A DNA stretch of 64,000 nt from Aporrectodea caliginosa (GCA_020284085.1 JACEVL010000495.1:295001-359000); one strand, 5' to 3'. Shown: positions 36,901 through 52,337, counted from the first letter of the stretch. The notes: generated from the sequence alone by a model not told the origin. Numbers and translations: made by a program.

Positions 36901-39900
36901 ACCACATCTATGTATGTACATATGCACGCATGTATGTATTAAGACAGGTAACGCTTGTGAAACCCGAAAAGAACTTTAAGGAACAAGCAAACAAACTGAT
37001 GCAGTTGAATGAATCTTTTGCAGTCACAACATCTGCATTCCTACAGAACTGCCAGTGTTAATGCTGAGTTTCACATGCAATTCCTCCAAAAAATGCACTG
37101 AGATTTTAGAGACAATCACAAGACCATAGATATAATGGGTCCAGGTAAGTGAAGTACAATGAAGACAAATAAATGAAGGTACCGTAAACACCAAAAACAA
37201 AAGATGTCAGTCAAGTTCAGTACCGGCTATAGGTGGATCAAGATGATTCCTGAGCAAAGGACGATGCTGCTGGAAGTTGTCGTGTCGAGCCGACTTTGCC
37301 TCAAAAATGCTACTCAGCGAGTCCAGTCTGTGAGCCACAAGAGCTGCTGAAGGGTCAGAAAGAGTAGAGGCGAATTCACTGACGAGCAAATCCAGAGACA
37401 AAGGAGTCGCAAGAGAAGCAAGACTGGAGGGAGGTAGAACAACTTCGGTTGCATTTCTCAAATTATGGCTGGAAACTGTGGAACAAAAGTAATATGAAAG
37501 AAAAATAAATATGAAAGAAAATAATGAACACAAATGTAAACAAAGAGAAAACGATTAAAATTAAAATAACAGAAATTTAAATGAAAGAAAAACACTAACT
37601 CACAAAAAATCATTATTTATGGAAAAAGACGAATGTAATAATAAAGATAAGACATCTCCTAATAAGATTATGCTGATAGATCTTCAGTGTTTGCTAGTAT
37701 ACTATGAATTCATAAAATAATCTCGAATGAGTCGTTGAGACTTCTTACTGTCAACAGGCGAAGGATTGAACGAGGAGGAGACAGGCATCTGTGGCAGAGA
37801 TAAGGCACTCGTCATGTGTTGAATCAATTCTTCACTGCTGCTAAGAACACTTGTCATAGCACTCGGAGACAATGCAAACGGACTTGAATGAGTCTGCTGC
37901 TGCTGGTGTTGTGGATGAGGATGGGGATGGGTCGGTCGATACGGCGACCACTCACGAGGCACTTGTGGTGGCAGATAGCACATTGGTGGAGCGGGATAGG
38001 ACGACGGCGGATACTGAAGAGCTGCCTGATGTGGATGCGGACGAGGCAACATAATCATTGGCCTATAGACTGAACACAAATCAAATGAATGATGACTGAA
38101 CAGCAGTGCAAACCACAATCTAAGAATCACGAAGAAGCACTGTTCAAGATATCAAACAGCATAAATCAGTTGCAGTATTTATTTAATAGATTTAGTTCAT
38201 TGTAGATCTTAAGACACCTAAAAAGAACAATACATTGATAAATGAAGAGGATCAGAAGCAGCATGTGATATGTCATCAACCCATTTTTTCCCATGGTAAA
38301 ATAATGCTCCATGGTAAAACAATGCTCCTAAATGGTAAAATAATGCCCCTAAATGAAATAAATATGAGGATTGATGTACAAATAAATAAATATTTTAGCA
38401 AATAATCTCATTCTGGAAATAATTACTGAAAGAAATATCACACAGCACTTTTACTGGTAGTAATATCAATCAATCAATCAATCAATCAATGCTTTTATTG
38501 TTGAAGAAAACATAATCACGTAACAAGACAATGTAAACAGAAATAAACATGCAGTGAACAATGGGAAACCCCGAAAGAACGAACCGTTCCGCTAACAGGG
38601 GTCGCCCAATTTCAATCGTAATGCAACCAATGGAGTAAATCATAAATAACAATAAATCATAAATAACAATAAGGAAAGTGTTCATAAGGTTACTTATTAT
38701 TTATATTTCCTACCTGAGCCAAATTACTCTGCAATAGAGTATTTAGTACGCAAGTTAGAAACAACAATAGCAATTCAATCACCACACTTTCTGTCTGCTT
38801 TAACAATAAATATTGACACTTTGAAAAGATGCGTCATATACATGAGACTGCATTAACCCTTTAACGACGAGCGTGTACCAAAATGTATGGGAAACCATAA
38901 GCAGCTCGTCATTAAAGGGTTAAAGAACATTACGTTATAACAGTTTCTTGGTAGGCAACTTAGAAGAGCTATCTATACCTGGGTTAGGAGAAACGACGTT
39001 TGTGACCGAGGTTGGCCGAGGTTCAGCACATGGCACCGGACTCTTGTTACTGTTCACCCCGACTAAAGGACCACTTCCTGCTATGTTCTGACCATGAAAG
39101 TCGGGGACTTCACCTGAGAGATCTACTATCAAAATCATATAACCACATTTATATAAGCAAAACATAAAACTGAACTTCAAGACTAGAATAAACTTGGTCA
39201 GATCAGACACATACGGGATGTGCAGAAGAGGTTGAAGAAATGAGTCCTGCAGAACACTGAATTTAACAGATGTCCAAACTGAGCTATATAAGCCAAAATC
39301 CACCCTGGCTGGTTGTCTGCTACTGGTCTGAAGATTCAGTGCTTTTGAATGTCTCAAAACTTTTAAAGCGCCTATCTTCTTCTTAACTCCAATCCCAGGG
39401 CCCTAAATACTGTATTCAACTGAGCGACCTCTAGCTTTGCGTGTCTAGTCAGAAGGGGTTGTCAAAAAGAGTAGTCCGATCTCATTTCAACAAAACCTGC
39501 TTAATCTGACTAATAATACTAATAATAATATTCGTTTATTAAATCAAACTAACAAGTACGCAGTAACATTACATGATATATAGTAGTAACAGATGATAAC
39601 AAGTTTAACAGGAGTTTCACTGTACGACAGCCTGCAAGGCACCCATCTGTACCTTCAACTGATAAGTCAACACCGACATAACATGTTGCCAAAATGATCG
39701 CCACAAAAGTGCTTTAACACTTTTACCAAAAGCAACTGGGACACCAATGCAGCTCTTTGAATTAGCATAAGAAATTACTCATATAAACTGACTGAAACAG
39801 TATGACAAGACATGACTGGCATAATTAATTAATTATCTCTCTGCTGGCCTGAGAGTTACTGATCAAAGTGGCCTACTTAGACGAACTGACCGATCATGAT

Positions 39901-42900
39901 GAAGGCATTAATTACAGAAGTCATTAGACTAGATCAGTGGAATTTCCTCTGATGAAGTGCCTAACCTGCAATTGTCATGTTCTGCTTTGGTTCAGGCATC
40001 GAAGAAGAAGGAGCCTCCTGTGCCAAGCCTAAAATTCTTCTCCTTGCTTCGTACACATTTCTCGTATTACTTTCGATGGTTTTGACAATCACAGACTAGC
40101 AAAACAGAAACAAGCCAGTTTTATGACAGGTAATTTGTCAATTCATAAACGTACAGACTGATGCAATAGCAGCTTTGAATTTCACATTTCAACTAATTAA
40201 CAAGCAACAATGAGTTCCATCACAAGTACATGTAACTGCACGAAGTAAATGACAATAATAAGAGCTAAATCACACAAGAGCTAGTCAGAGCAGGGTTTTG
40301 CATTATAATATATTAGTTTATTGAGTTCTTGCTAACATACTGCAGCCAGTTACAGAAAAAGAAAGAAATGTTAGAAGAAAAATAAATTCAATAGGGCTTG
40401 GTCAGATAGATGGGGCTGTGGCCGATTGTCTGTATAGAATTGGGGAAATGCCGTCCTTTCTTGGGAGTTTAAAAGCTGTGAGGGCGAGGATGCAGACTAC
40501 ATGGCTTATGAACCCTTGGTGGGAACAGGCTAAGCAGGACCTGCAAGTCGAGTCGCATCACAGCTTGCAAAAGCCGGCCTTCATTGTTGCCTACGAGCGC
40601 CTCAATGCTCATCATGTCAGGCAACAGAAAGCCCAAGCCCACTGACAGTGTTACTGAACTGGTTAAAGCTAAGCAACACCAACCTTTGTGGTTTGCTTTG
40701 GCTTTGGTTTGATGCTAATGAAGACGTCCAACTGCTCCGTCAACTGACTCAACAGACCTTCAACATCAAGTATAAAACTACATGAAAATATTCACCACTT
40801 AATAATACTAACGGCAATTTATATGGCATCGTAACGCACAAGGGCACCATTTAACCACTGGCTGTCTTAATCAGCATGAATGGATATGTACCTAGATGCA
40901 GATAGACACCATTTGCTCTTGGCAAGATAACAAAAGCTATTTCCTCTTGGTAAGATAAATAGATAACAAAAACATAATGAACTTTACAAAATAAATATCA
41001 GATCTTCATTTGTGTTGCTGCTTTCCGCAAAATCCAGCGACAGAACAATAACCAGCAAATAATAAAAACAGTAAATATAACAGCAACTTAATCCAGAACA
41101 TTACACCCAATGTTTCTAAAGACAAACAACACCACTCAATTCTACCAGTAACACCAGAAAGTCTAACAGTCACTAGTTATATGGAACACCTTAACCTCCT
41201 CATCTGCCAACATCTGGTTGATGTTTGTAAATACAAACACAAACAAACTTACCTTGACCCACTTCAACATCATCCTTCAAGTCAAACATCAGAACCAAAG
41301 GCAAGCAACCCTGCAAGAAAACAAGTACGGTACAAGTCCTTTGCAAATCAACATTTAAAATCTGATTACTACAACAGATAAATGCTTGAAATGCTACCAC
41401 TGGAAGTTACATCAAGCAACGTAGTGACATTGTCAAGCAATGTAGTGACATTACATAATAATTCAACAATGTTAAATGTTTTTGTGATATAACAATATAT
41501 GTTCCTGACCATGCTATGTCATAAATCATGTTATAGACGTTTCACAAACGATTGTCTCCAAGTCATGCATAGCTGTGAATAGTGTGAAAGTGGTTTGAGA
41601 GAAAAGATTCTGGATGGAGGAAAGGTGTGGTTAAGGTACAGGAAGCCATAATTATATAGAAGAGTAGTAGCATGAATGGGAGAGACTAAATAAATGAAAG
41701 GGAGAGATTAAATAAGTGAAAGGCAGAGATTAAATAAGTGAATGGAAGAGACTAAATAAGTGAAAGAGAGAGACTACACAAGTGAAAGGGAGAGACTAAA
41801 TAAGTGAAAGGGAGAGACTAAATGAGTGAAAGGCAGAGACTAAATAAGTGAAAGAGAGAGACTAAAAGAGTGAAAGGCAGAGACTAAATAAGTAAAAGGG
41901 AGAGACTAAATGAGTGAAAAGAGAGACTAAATAAGTGAAGGGAGAGACTAAATAAGTGAAAGGCAGAGACTAAATGAGTGAAAGGCAGAGACTAAATAAG
42001 TGAAAGAGAGACTACACAAGTGAAAGGGAGAGACGACTAAATAAATGAAAAGGGAGAGACTAAATGAGTGAAAGAGATAGACTAAATAAGTGAAAGGCAG
42101 AGACTAAATAAGTGAAAAGGAAAGAGACTAAACGAGTGAAATGGAGATTAAATGAAAAGAAGTGCGAGACAGGAGATGGGAATCCTGTCCAAAGATAGAC
42201 AAATTGCATACATAGTAAAGAGTTAAGCAGATGTAAACTTAAAATATGTTTGTATGGTGTACAGTTGAAAGGTTTATAGAATGTAAGTGGAACTGAAGAA
42301 CTTGGACTTTACAAGCAGTCGACCAGCGCTAACAGCCACATGGTTGAAGCGTACAAAAGGTTTTTTTACCTTCTATAAATCTGAAACCTCTCAACACAAT
42401 GACTTAAAACTTGATGTGGCTTATTATGGCATCGACAATGTTAGACATCTACACCCCATACAAGAGTAGGAGCGATTAGATCGCTTGGTTTGCTGGTGAT
42501 CTTTCTGTGATACTCAGCAAATACAAATCAGAAGACCAGTTTAAAAGATCATGGTCCTTAAGTTTTCCTGTTTTATTTCTGTTGTGCTGCCATTACACTC
42601 ACTCTTAAACTTTTTAGGAGTTTTGTATATCAATGTTAAAAAATACTCCTGTGCATGTTGAAACTAGTTGTCCTACTCTGGAGTGCAGCATAAGGGAGTG
42701 CGGCCGTATTTGTGATGGTTCACTGTGCTCAGTAATAACATTCTCGCATTATGCTGATTTATGAAACAAGCGATGAAATTCAAAGCAAACGTTTAGCTGT
42801 TGACCATTGGGGCTCACTCATTGTGGAACTCACTCAACGTGGAACTCACTCAAAGTGAACTCACTCAAAGTGGAATTCATTTTGTTGGGACTGCTACTTT

Positions 42901-45900
42901 CATATGCAAGACATAACGACTGAACCTAAAACAGCACTGAGCTGAGAACTTCAGGCAACTATACGGCGACTGGTCCGGTCTCGTTATCTACCGGAATCCT
43001 ACCAAAGTTTCGAGCAACTTTGCCGAAAAGCAGACTCTAACCTCTTTTCTACCATCATCAGCAACCCTGCACATGTATTACATCAATTACTGCCTCCCGT
43101 GAAAACTGTTTCATACTCGCTACGCCCCAGAACCCACAATAGAATAATACCTAAGGCAAACTCTCTATCTCGTAAAACATTTGTCACACGGATGCTTTAT
43201 ACTTAATTTTTTTTATATTTGATGATCTTGTACACCAAAATGCGGTTAGCAGTTGGTTTTTCAATAAAGGATATACTTACTTACTGTAATTCAGGCCTAC
43301 ACATAATATACCATCAATAACTAAGCATATATGAATGAAAAACACTGCTACCAATTCCACGACAGATCTAGGAAACCTCTGCAGTAATTAACCACCGCTC
43401 TGATCAGACTCCAACTACCAATTCTGTCCATTCAGGCAACTCAATCAAATGCAACATACTTGGATTAAAGTTTCAGGACTTGATGCAGTGAACAGTTGAT
43501 GCATTCATTTTATAATTCAGTTCATTTAGAGCACAAGCGGAATAGAAAAGTTAAATCCCTTTACTGGCAGGAATGTGAATCCCAATCTCTATCTTGATAA
43601 TACAGCACACTATCCAATGGATTCCTCACAGATAATAAAGAATATTAGGAAAATCAAAGAGTAATGAAGAAGTATACTAGTCATGCGTACAAGAAGCTGG
43701 TGCCGAGCATGGAACACACTCGACATGGTTCCAGTTATGTAGACGGTCCCCCTTCTCTGTGGTCCGGAGGTTGTTGGATCCGGGAAGTGAATGGTGGCGC
43801 CAGTCTGCTGCATGATGCGGCTGATGTTGACACCGCCATGACCAATGATGAAGAGATGATGCTGAGCAGCAATTTCGAGCAACATGCTCACGCCAAATGC
43901 CTCCTACAACAGCAGCATTTACATCAAAATTAAGAACATCTGCATCAACATCAGCACTAGCAGCTGCTTGGTGTATGTAATGAGTTAGCATTCTCAGGAA
44001 CTGCAGTACTTAAAGACTGTAAAATGTTACTTTATGTCAAAGATCTACTCTGATGTAACAATGTCTCTTGGTACCATATCAAGAACTGCGTAATAACTGG
44101 TTTGTGTTATCAAGAGTTTATTTTCTATACATAACTAATTTTGAGGTTGACGTTCGTTATTGGAATTCATGTCACAATGAAACATGTAATAATGAGCCTC
44201 CAGTGTAGTAGCAAAAATATGTCATAATCTTTTTAATAGGCTACTTTTTTTGTGATTTCTTAAATATAATTTAATCCAACAACACTATGTCATAGTTTCA
44301 TTAAACACCTTTTCAAAGGTGCCAAATTACGTTCTGAGTAATTGGCTTCTACAATATTTCAAGCAATAACTTACTCCAATCCTGCCAGTCAGAAGTTCAA
44401 AGACCATGGATGCGGCCTTCTTCACTGACTTGGAATTGTAGACAGAGCCTCGAATGATCACTGTTCTCGTGAAGGTCTGGTGATGTGGCTTGATGCTGAT
44501 GCTGACCCCATAGTGATGCTGAATGTTCTGGATGACGGCAGAATTTGTGTCGATATTCACCTGGTTGGGGCCAGCCATCGGAACTTCAAACATGAAAACC
44601 AGCGGCAGCAGTTCCTAAAATAAACATACTACATAAACTAAGTCTAAAAACTAAGTTTATAACATTCTAGAGATAACCTCAACGACACTTTGACAACTCC
44701 CAATACCCCAAAAAGCCTTCAAAATGCCTAACATTCTCAAACACACCCTGACAACTCCTAAGCAATGAAAAAAACCTGACATTCCAAAGACATCATGACA
44801 ATTCCCACTATCCAAAAAAGCCCTGAAAATTCCTGAGCAAGCAATAGTCTATTGCTTAAATATGCTAAATGAAGAGAATCAACTTTTGTTGAAAAGGATT
44901 CACTCATTCATTCTGAGCAATTATATAGCACCCCCTCAAAGATATCTACTCAGAGGCGCTCCCAGCTCAACTCAATAAAGAAGTTTTCAAATACTTGTAA
45001 AAAGGTGTAAACAGAGCCCCTAGTCAAGAGAACATGCAGATCTGAAGGAAGGTTATTCCATGTGGTCGGCCCAACCAATGAAAAGGCTAAATATTGCATC
45101 TTTGAAGTGCAAGTACAAGAGACCAAGTTCACCTTGAGATGCAGAATTAATATTTCCATGGCCAGCCAAACCTGACGTGGGCAGCAGAGCTCCCGTAAGT
45201 AGCCAGGGGCAATCCCTAACTGGCATCACAAGATCAAAACCGAAATTCAATACACTGGGAAAGAGGCAGCCAATGGAGCACATCACTCACTTAATGCAGC
45301 AACACATGCTGGATGGCAGATAAAGAATGATGGTATACAATCAACAGTTTTAGTTAGACTCACGAGTTTGCATAGAGAGTGATTGCTCAAATATGTACTT
45401 CCATAAACAAGCAAAAGAAATAAACAACTATGTTGTAATTTAGGATAGTATAAATCGTTCTGAGGTATTAAATTTCAGAGTGTTGTATTGAATTTCATCT
45501 GCATCACTAACTTACCCTGATTCTTTGCCTGGCTAATTCCACTCCTTCACATTGTCCAGCAATTGAAACCTGAAAATTAAAAAAAACATTTAAGTGCCAT
45601 TACAAGCACTTTCTAATAATTGAAAATAGCATTGTCACTGTCCTGAATGGCATCCAGCCGGCAGCCTTTTCTTTCCCTTCTCACACAAAGACTGCTTTCC
45701 TTCCTTAGACAAAAAGTAACTATAACTACGCCTAACAAGTACAACAGTACTACAACAGCAGACAATTTTAATCATTCATCCACATCTCACAAAGCAACCT
45801 TAATTAGAATTTGTATAAAAATCCAGGTTCATTATATTCACCTTTCCAGACAAAACTCCGTCTCTTACTGTCTTCTTATAAGCTGATATACTGCACATTT

Positions 45901-48900
45901 ACAACACATGATGTTTTTAAACCTCTTTCCTCTATGTGTCTGTTTATTATGTGTGCATGACTGTCTGTCTATCTGGCTGTCTGTCTGTCTGTCATCTGTA
46001 CCCAACAAGTAAAACAGAACTTTCTCCCTCCTTTGGGTCTCCTTGGATATACAGATCCAGTGCAAAAACAGCTGACTATTTTATCTATATAGTTGTGATT
46101 TCTTGTTTATTTCTATTTCTAGAAACAACATTGTGATTGGCAGAAATATCCATGGAAATGAAAAACATATTTAAAAAATGAACCGAAAATTGTACTTCAA
46201 TTATAAACAATCTTATTCCATTGAAACAATTCGTAATGCATTATATGGAAGTGTTTTTAGGTAACAGAATGATGTCAGAGTCTCTTCTCATATAAACAAT
46301 GACAGCTGAAACAGCACATGAAACTGACTGGCAACACCAGCCCTACCAGCAACAGCAGCCAGAGCCCACTATAGACAGCCTCCACCTGGCCTTCTACACT
46401 AAACGCCAACAAGCAAATACAACAGCCGCCCACCCATTCGCTTGTATTATAGGTAATGCTACTACCAGGGGTTAAATTCCAGCCATTTCAGGGATGATGG
46501 AAGTGCCCTTTGGGAATATCTCCAGCAAACTTCATTAGCATTAGGGAAAGACATGTATAGTCAAAAACTTCGTAAAGAACAACAGAAATGAATTAGACCA
46601 ATGACGCTGAAACGGTCATGCCACTAACTGCCAAGATGGGTTCCCAGGATCGAGTTAAAGGTGTGTACCGTATCTCTTGCCTGTGCACCCACGGAATAGG
46701 TACACCTGGAACAGTAGGGACCTGTGTACATGTGGATGCCAAAGGCCAGGTCATAGTGACCGCACGTTAAGGGACCACGCTGACATACCATAAGCATGTA
46801 TAATACAGTCACAGCAAAAATGGCAAGTCTGTCAACAGTGCTTTGGAAAAATATAAATTCAACTGCATAATCTAAGAAAAATATTAGAGATGTAGTAAAT
46901 CACTGAAACTTTAAAAAAGTACTAGTAGCAGCCAGAATGAAAAACAACATTTCTCAGAAGAAGGGCTTCCCTTAAATAAAAAAAGACAAGCAAATAATGT
47001 TAAAATTTATTAGCAACAGTTTGCAATGATATATATACAGTGTATCAAAAAGAAAAATACATTTTGATTCTCATTTATTTTCTTTCTCATGACGTCTGCC
47101 ATTTGTTTCAGATGAGTGATCTCGATATTTTCCATGTCTTGCTCTTCCATTTACCTTGAAAACCTTTCACCTATGTTGAGGGCTTCTGCATGTAAAAGTT
47201 TTTCCCTGTCAGCAACATTCTCGTCATTGTCATCATTTAGCCCTACGCTGATGGAAGCCTTGCCTTGGCATTCATGATGATCCGACATAGACAAGCCAGT
47301 TAACATTTCTCCCTCCATCACGTAATTCAGATAACGGACAATCTTCATCCATCTTCAGTCACTCAATACTAATTTTCTTTAACGTATGCAGAAGAAATCT
47401 TTTATTGTTTGGAAGCGAAGCTTATCTATGTAACATAAATCATAGGAACAAGCAGAGTCAACAATTTTTATATTTATATGTGTAGATGTATATAGCAAAT
47501 GTTGGATTTTATGCAGCAGAAGCATATTGAAGTATGGTAATTTACATGCAAGTGCCCCTGTACATAAGTTGAATATATAGTAATCATAACCGTAATCTTG
47601 AGTTTTCTACAGTACCAGAAAAAGCTAAATCCATGGGAACCAGAGCTTATCATCTACAGCCCTTCAGCCAAACAAAGTGACATGCAGGTAAAGCCAGATT
47701 CAGTTCCAGGTCAAGACCCATACCATGGCATATAGCATAGCAGTGCTTACCTTTCTCCACTTTCATCTGTGTTTGTGTTTCTAGGAGGTCTTCAGAAAAA
47801 GCATCAAAGTTTGCTCATAATCAGTGCCGCTGCCGGAGTGTTCCGAATTCAAGCTGTCTTCCATAGGAAAGGCATCACAAAGTGTCCTTTATCCAACAGT
47901 GTTCAATGGACTTTCCTCTAACGCTGCTCCCAAGATTTCTTAACCAAGTAAATAATTTTTTTAATATTAAGAGCTCTGACTTAGGAATTGGGTAATGTCT
48001 GAAGACACGTGAGACACAATCGCCAAAATCATCTCTCATCTGTAATTCTTTTTGAAAATTTTAAACAATGCCCTGATCTATATGGGTGAATTTTTTATGT
48101 TGTAGGTATTTAATGTTCTGTAATTTTATGTTGTATGGTAGGTACAACACCTTAATTTTCCTTCAAGCCATGAGGTAGATTTGTACAAAGCCTTTCAGTT
48201 TAGATTCATTTTTCAGCCATCCTCAAACATCAGAACTGGCAACCCCTCTATCCTTTGAAATTTTGGCCAGGGTTTCTCTGCTATAAGCTTGCTCTATTGG
48301 AGTTAACTTTTCTTCTACAGTGTAAGAATATTGATGCTTTCTCTCTGCCATTACAACATGGTTAACAACTTTTTAACATACTGTAAATGTTTAGATTGCT
48401 CTAAACTACTGTATACCATATTGCTATCTAGTGCGACAATGACAAAGTTGAGCGACAATGACAAAGTTGAGCGACATGTCATTACTAATGGCAGCAGTCA
48501 AAAGGAAGCAGAAATGCCAGTTGGTCTATATCACAATTCTGCTCCATACTGTAAGTGAATTCTATGCAAGTTGGTGATAAATATGTAGCGCAACACATCA
48601 AGGTGGACGTGTAGCACAGAAAATAAACACGTTCTATACCGTTCCTGTACAAGTCCCTGTATTACGTGCTAATGCATCTCATGCGTTAAATAAGCATCTT
48701 CAGGAGCTATGGCATAACTACACATCAAGTGGATTTGTGCATAAACGGGTCATCAAGCGTAAATGTATAACTGTTGGTCTTGAAAGTAAAGAAGAAGGCG
48801 TTACCTGGTTGCTTTTCTCGGCCTGGTTATTTCTGTTGGAGTCTGGAAAATGGATGTGACATCCGGTCTCCTGCATCACTCGCTTTATGTTGTGACCGCT

Positions 48901-51635
48901 CTTGCCGATGACATGTGAATGTTCTGTGTGCGACACGTCCATCTTCAATGTCACTCGAAGACTCTGATAATTCAAAGAAAACAGCGCATTTCAGGGAACA
49001 CTTCAAGCAGAATTTATAGTAACTAAACACTCTTCCACAGACAGAGCTTCTGTGCATTGGACAAATGTCCATTTGGGAGAAAATCCTCTTTGCTCCTCAG
49101 TAGCTACTCTTCCCTATGGCTGTCCCTCCCTCCCTCCCCCTTCCTATCTTCCTCCCTGCTTCTCTTCCTGTCTTCCTCTCTATCTTCTCCCTAAACTTCA
49201 CTGCCTCCCTGTCTCTGTCTTTCCATTCCTTACCTCCCATCAATTCCAATTTCCTGCCCGTGTGCTTCTCTCCACTTCCTTTCCTTCTTCCCATCTTGCC
49301 TCCCCTCTCTCTAGTTGACATGCTTTCTCCTCTTCCTGCTGTTAAACAATAACTCTAAGCTCAACACAGGGAGCAGACTATGCATGAAAATCCTTGGTCC
49401 TATTACATGGCTCCTACCTTGTAAAGTGTCCCATCAATTCCCCTATTCAAGGATGGGGTATTCAAAGCACAAAACCCATTTCTGCTACAATGGACATTCC
49501 ACCCTTACTTAAAGAGCCAGGGCAATAGTCCTTACCATCTTTCCCAACACTTCGATCATTGTCTTCATCTTGGTTTCATCCTTTTGCATCTAGTTATTAC
49601 ATAACATTTCTAATTTGTCTATGCCAACTTGGTATAGAAAAACATGTTACTGCTTGGTCCAGAGACTTTGAACATGATGACATCTATCAACTATGGATAG
49701 AAATCGAATATTTCCAATTGGCTGGGTCATTGGTGACTTGATCTTCTAGTTTTCTGCACATTGTTTTGCTTCCTAATGACATTTTTGTCTTAATAACAAT
49801 TAACTTCATATAGATTGGCTCAGGCAGTGCTTTTGTGGTGTACTCAAAAAGCACTATAGGAAATGTCTAGATATGATCATACATGCATATATACATAGAC
49901 ACCAAAAGTGAATTATTATAAAGGCCAAGTCCCAGATGAGCTCAACTGGGAGAGGCACATTATTCAAATTATCGTTCTCATCTCTGGGAGCATGTTGTGT
50001 GCAGATATGATAAATTCAGCAGCCTACAAAGCCCTGCCACCCAGCAGGAACCATCCGACTGAAAGATACTACTGACTATTAACCTGTATCAGCTGTACAC
50101 AGGTGCCTTAGTACTTTTCACATAACAGTTTGGAAATACTCATTAACTTAATCGTGAACTCATCAATTTAATTTTAAATATTATCACATTCTTTATATAA
50201 AGCAACCTATATGAATTAAAACTAGCCCATACAATCTACGCTATGGGTGGGCAACATACGGCCTGGATTTTGCAACATGAATTACTGTATTTGTGTCTTT
50301 CAATATGATGCTGTGAAGCAAAACCAGCTAATTTTGTGCAAAATCAATACATAAGAAACATCATTATATCATCATCATTGTTCCCTAGCCAATGCACCGA
50401 TATGTATTAGTCAAGTTATAATTGTTGTTAATTGTTATATGCATTGTGCTTCTGGAAATAAAAAGTTGTCAGTTGTCAGAAGTAAACGCTCTGATGTTCT
50501 ATAGGGTCAGAACTAGTATATTTCGAAGCTACGAGTACACTGTTATGTGGTGAAATTCCATTGAAATAAAATTTGTTACACGTTTTAAATAAGATTTGCA
50601 CCACTTTATGTTCAATGCATTTTGTTAGACATTTTGGAGGGTGCCGTATATAATATTATTGATCTCACTCAATGGAACTGATGGCACTAAATGTAGAAAT
50701 ACACTATAATATATAGCACATGCACCTTTATAAACCAATTTAGTTAATTTAGCATAAAATACAGTAATGCATGTTGCAAATTCCAGACAGCTTACTTTGG
50801 TATCAAGAATTGCCAAAATTCGATTCTTGGCTTCAGAAACTGCATCTCTGTGTCCAGAAACCTTGATATGTGGATCTACAAAGCAGAAACATTTACTCAA
50901 AGTCTGGTTAACTAAAACATAATGAATTCTGTGGAAAATAAAAACCAAATACTGGGCCTAGTCACAAAGATACATGCTAGAGACATGATAGACAAGACTA
51001 GACATGATACTGACAATCTATCTTGCATTTTATAACCAAACTTAATGAGTTATAGTGTCTCAGTAACAATATCTTGGTCACATACAACACACCAAGCAGT
51101 TACAAGCATGGAGTCTCATAGCATCAAAGTGTAAGACAATTCAACATTCAACACTACAGAGAAAAGAAACAAACTCTTATTCTACAGTTAGCTGTGGCTG
51201 GCCCGTGACCAGGAATGGGCTTCCGGTGGCACTGCATCTGACTCCAAGAGGTCACTTTGCTCTGTTCTTCTCTGGCCTTAAGACTCTTTCACCAGGGTTG
51301 GGCTGGGAGCACTCCTGAGTAGACTGGGCTGGGAACACTTCTGAGTAGACTGGGCTGGGAGCACTCCTGAGTAGACTGTCTTGAGGGATGCTATATACAG
51401 GGATCCATGGCAAATTACTTGGAAAAATGTAATTGAATTACAAATTACAAATTACTTTGGGACTTGAAATGTAATTTCAAATTACAAAATACATGGGAAA
51501 TGTAACTGAATTACAAAATAACAATTTCAAATTGATGTCCTGTCCATGCAATTTCAATTACGTAATTTCAATTACTGCCCATCCCTGGCTATATAAGACT
51601 GCTGTAATAACAATAATACTAACAATACTGCCCAA

Positions 51636-51696
<61 letters not shown>

Positions 51697-52302
51697 TGCT
51701 GTCTGGAGATGCACGTGAGACCTACTATCTATTTCAGCACGCATCTCTTATGATCCACCAGTTCAATGCGATGGCTTTCCGCTCAGAGCCGGCTTTAGGT
51801 ATAGGCGAAATAGGCGGCTGCCTAGAGCGGCATTTTCAAGGGGCGGCAAATTCTGACAAAATAAAGCAAGAAAAGCAGATTTTTCTTGAAATCTAACTAT
51901 TAAATATTTTGTCCTTGCCTATAGCACAAAACTATCAAAGGCCGCCTCTGTTTCCGCTGTACTTTTGCAACATTGGATCTCAACGAAGAATAGGTGCCAT
52001 TCCAGAAGTTTTTCTACCATTCTTAATTAATGTTTAAGTCCCTGGGGGATCATATGTACCTTGGGGCATAAAAAATAATGATAATAATAATCTTTTTGTT
52101 CCCTTGGCTTTTGAAACCCTGGGCCCGATTAACAAGGGCTTGGCCTTCCTTTCTGCTCTGGGACAGAATATCAGCACCGCAATTGGGGACGTCTGCAAAA
52201 CGATCTTTTTTCAATGCCTTTCACTGACGATTCAGCGTTTCAAAGCTGTGGCCTTTAGGGCTATGTTTACCAACTTGGACATTGACGAATAGGGCCCATT
52301 TT

Positions 52303-52337
<35 letters not shown>

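Noticed and set aside
41690..42160. Regular repeats resembling a CRISPR array
   Set aside because: Tandem minisatellite without distinct spacers, in an animal intron.
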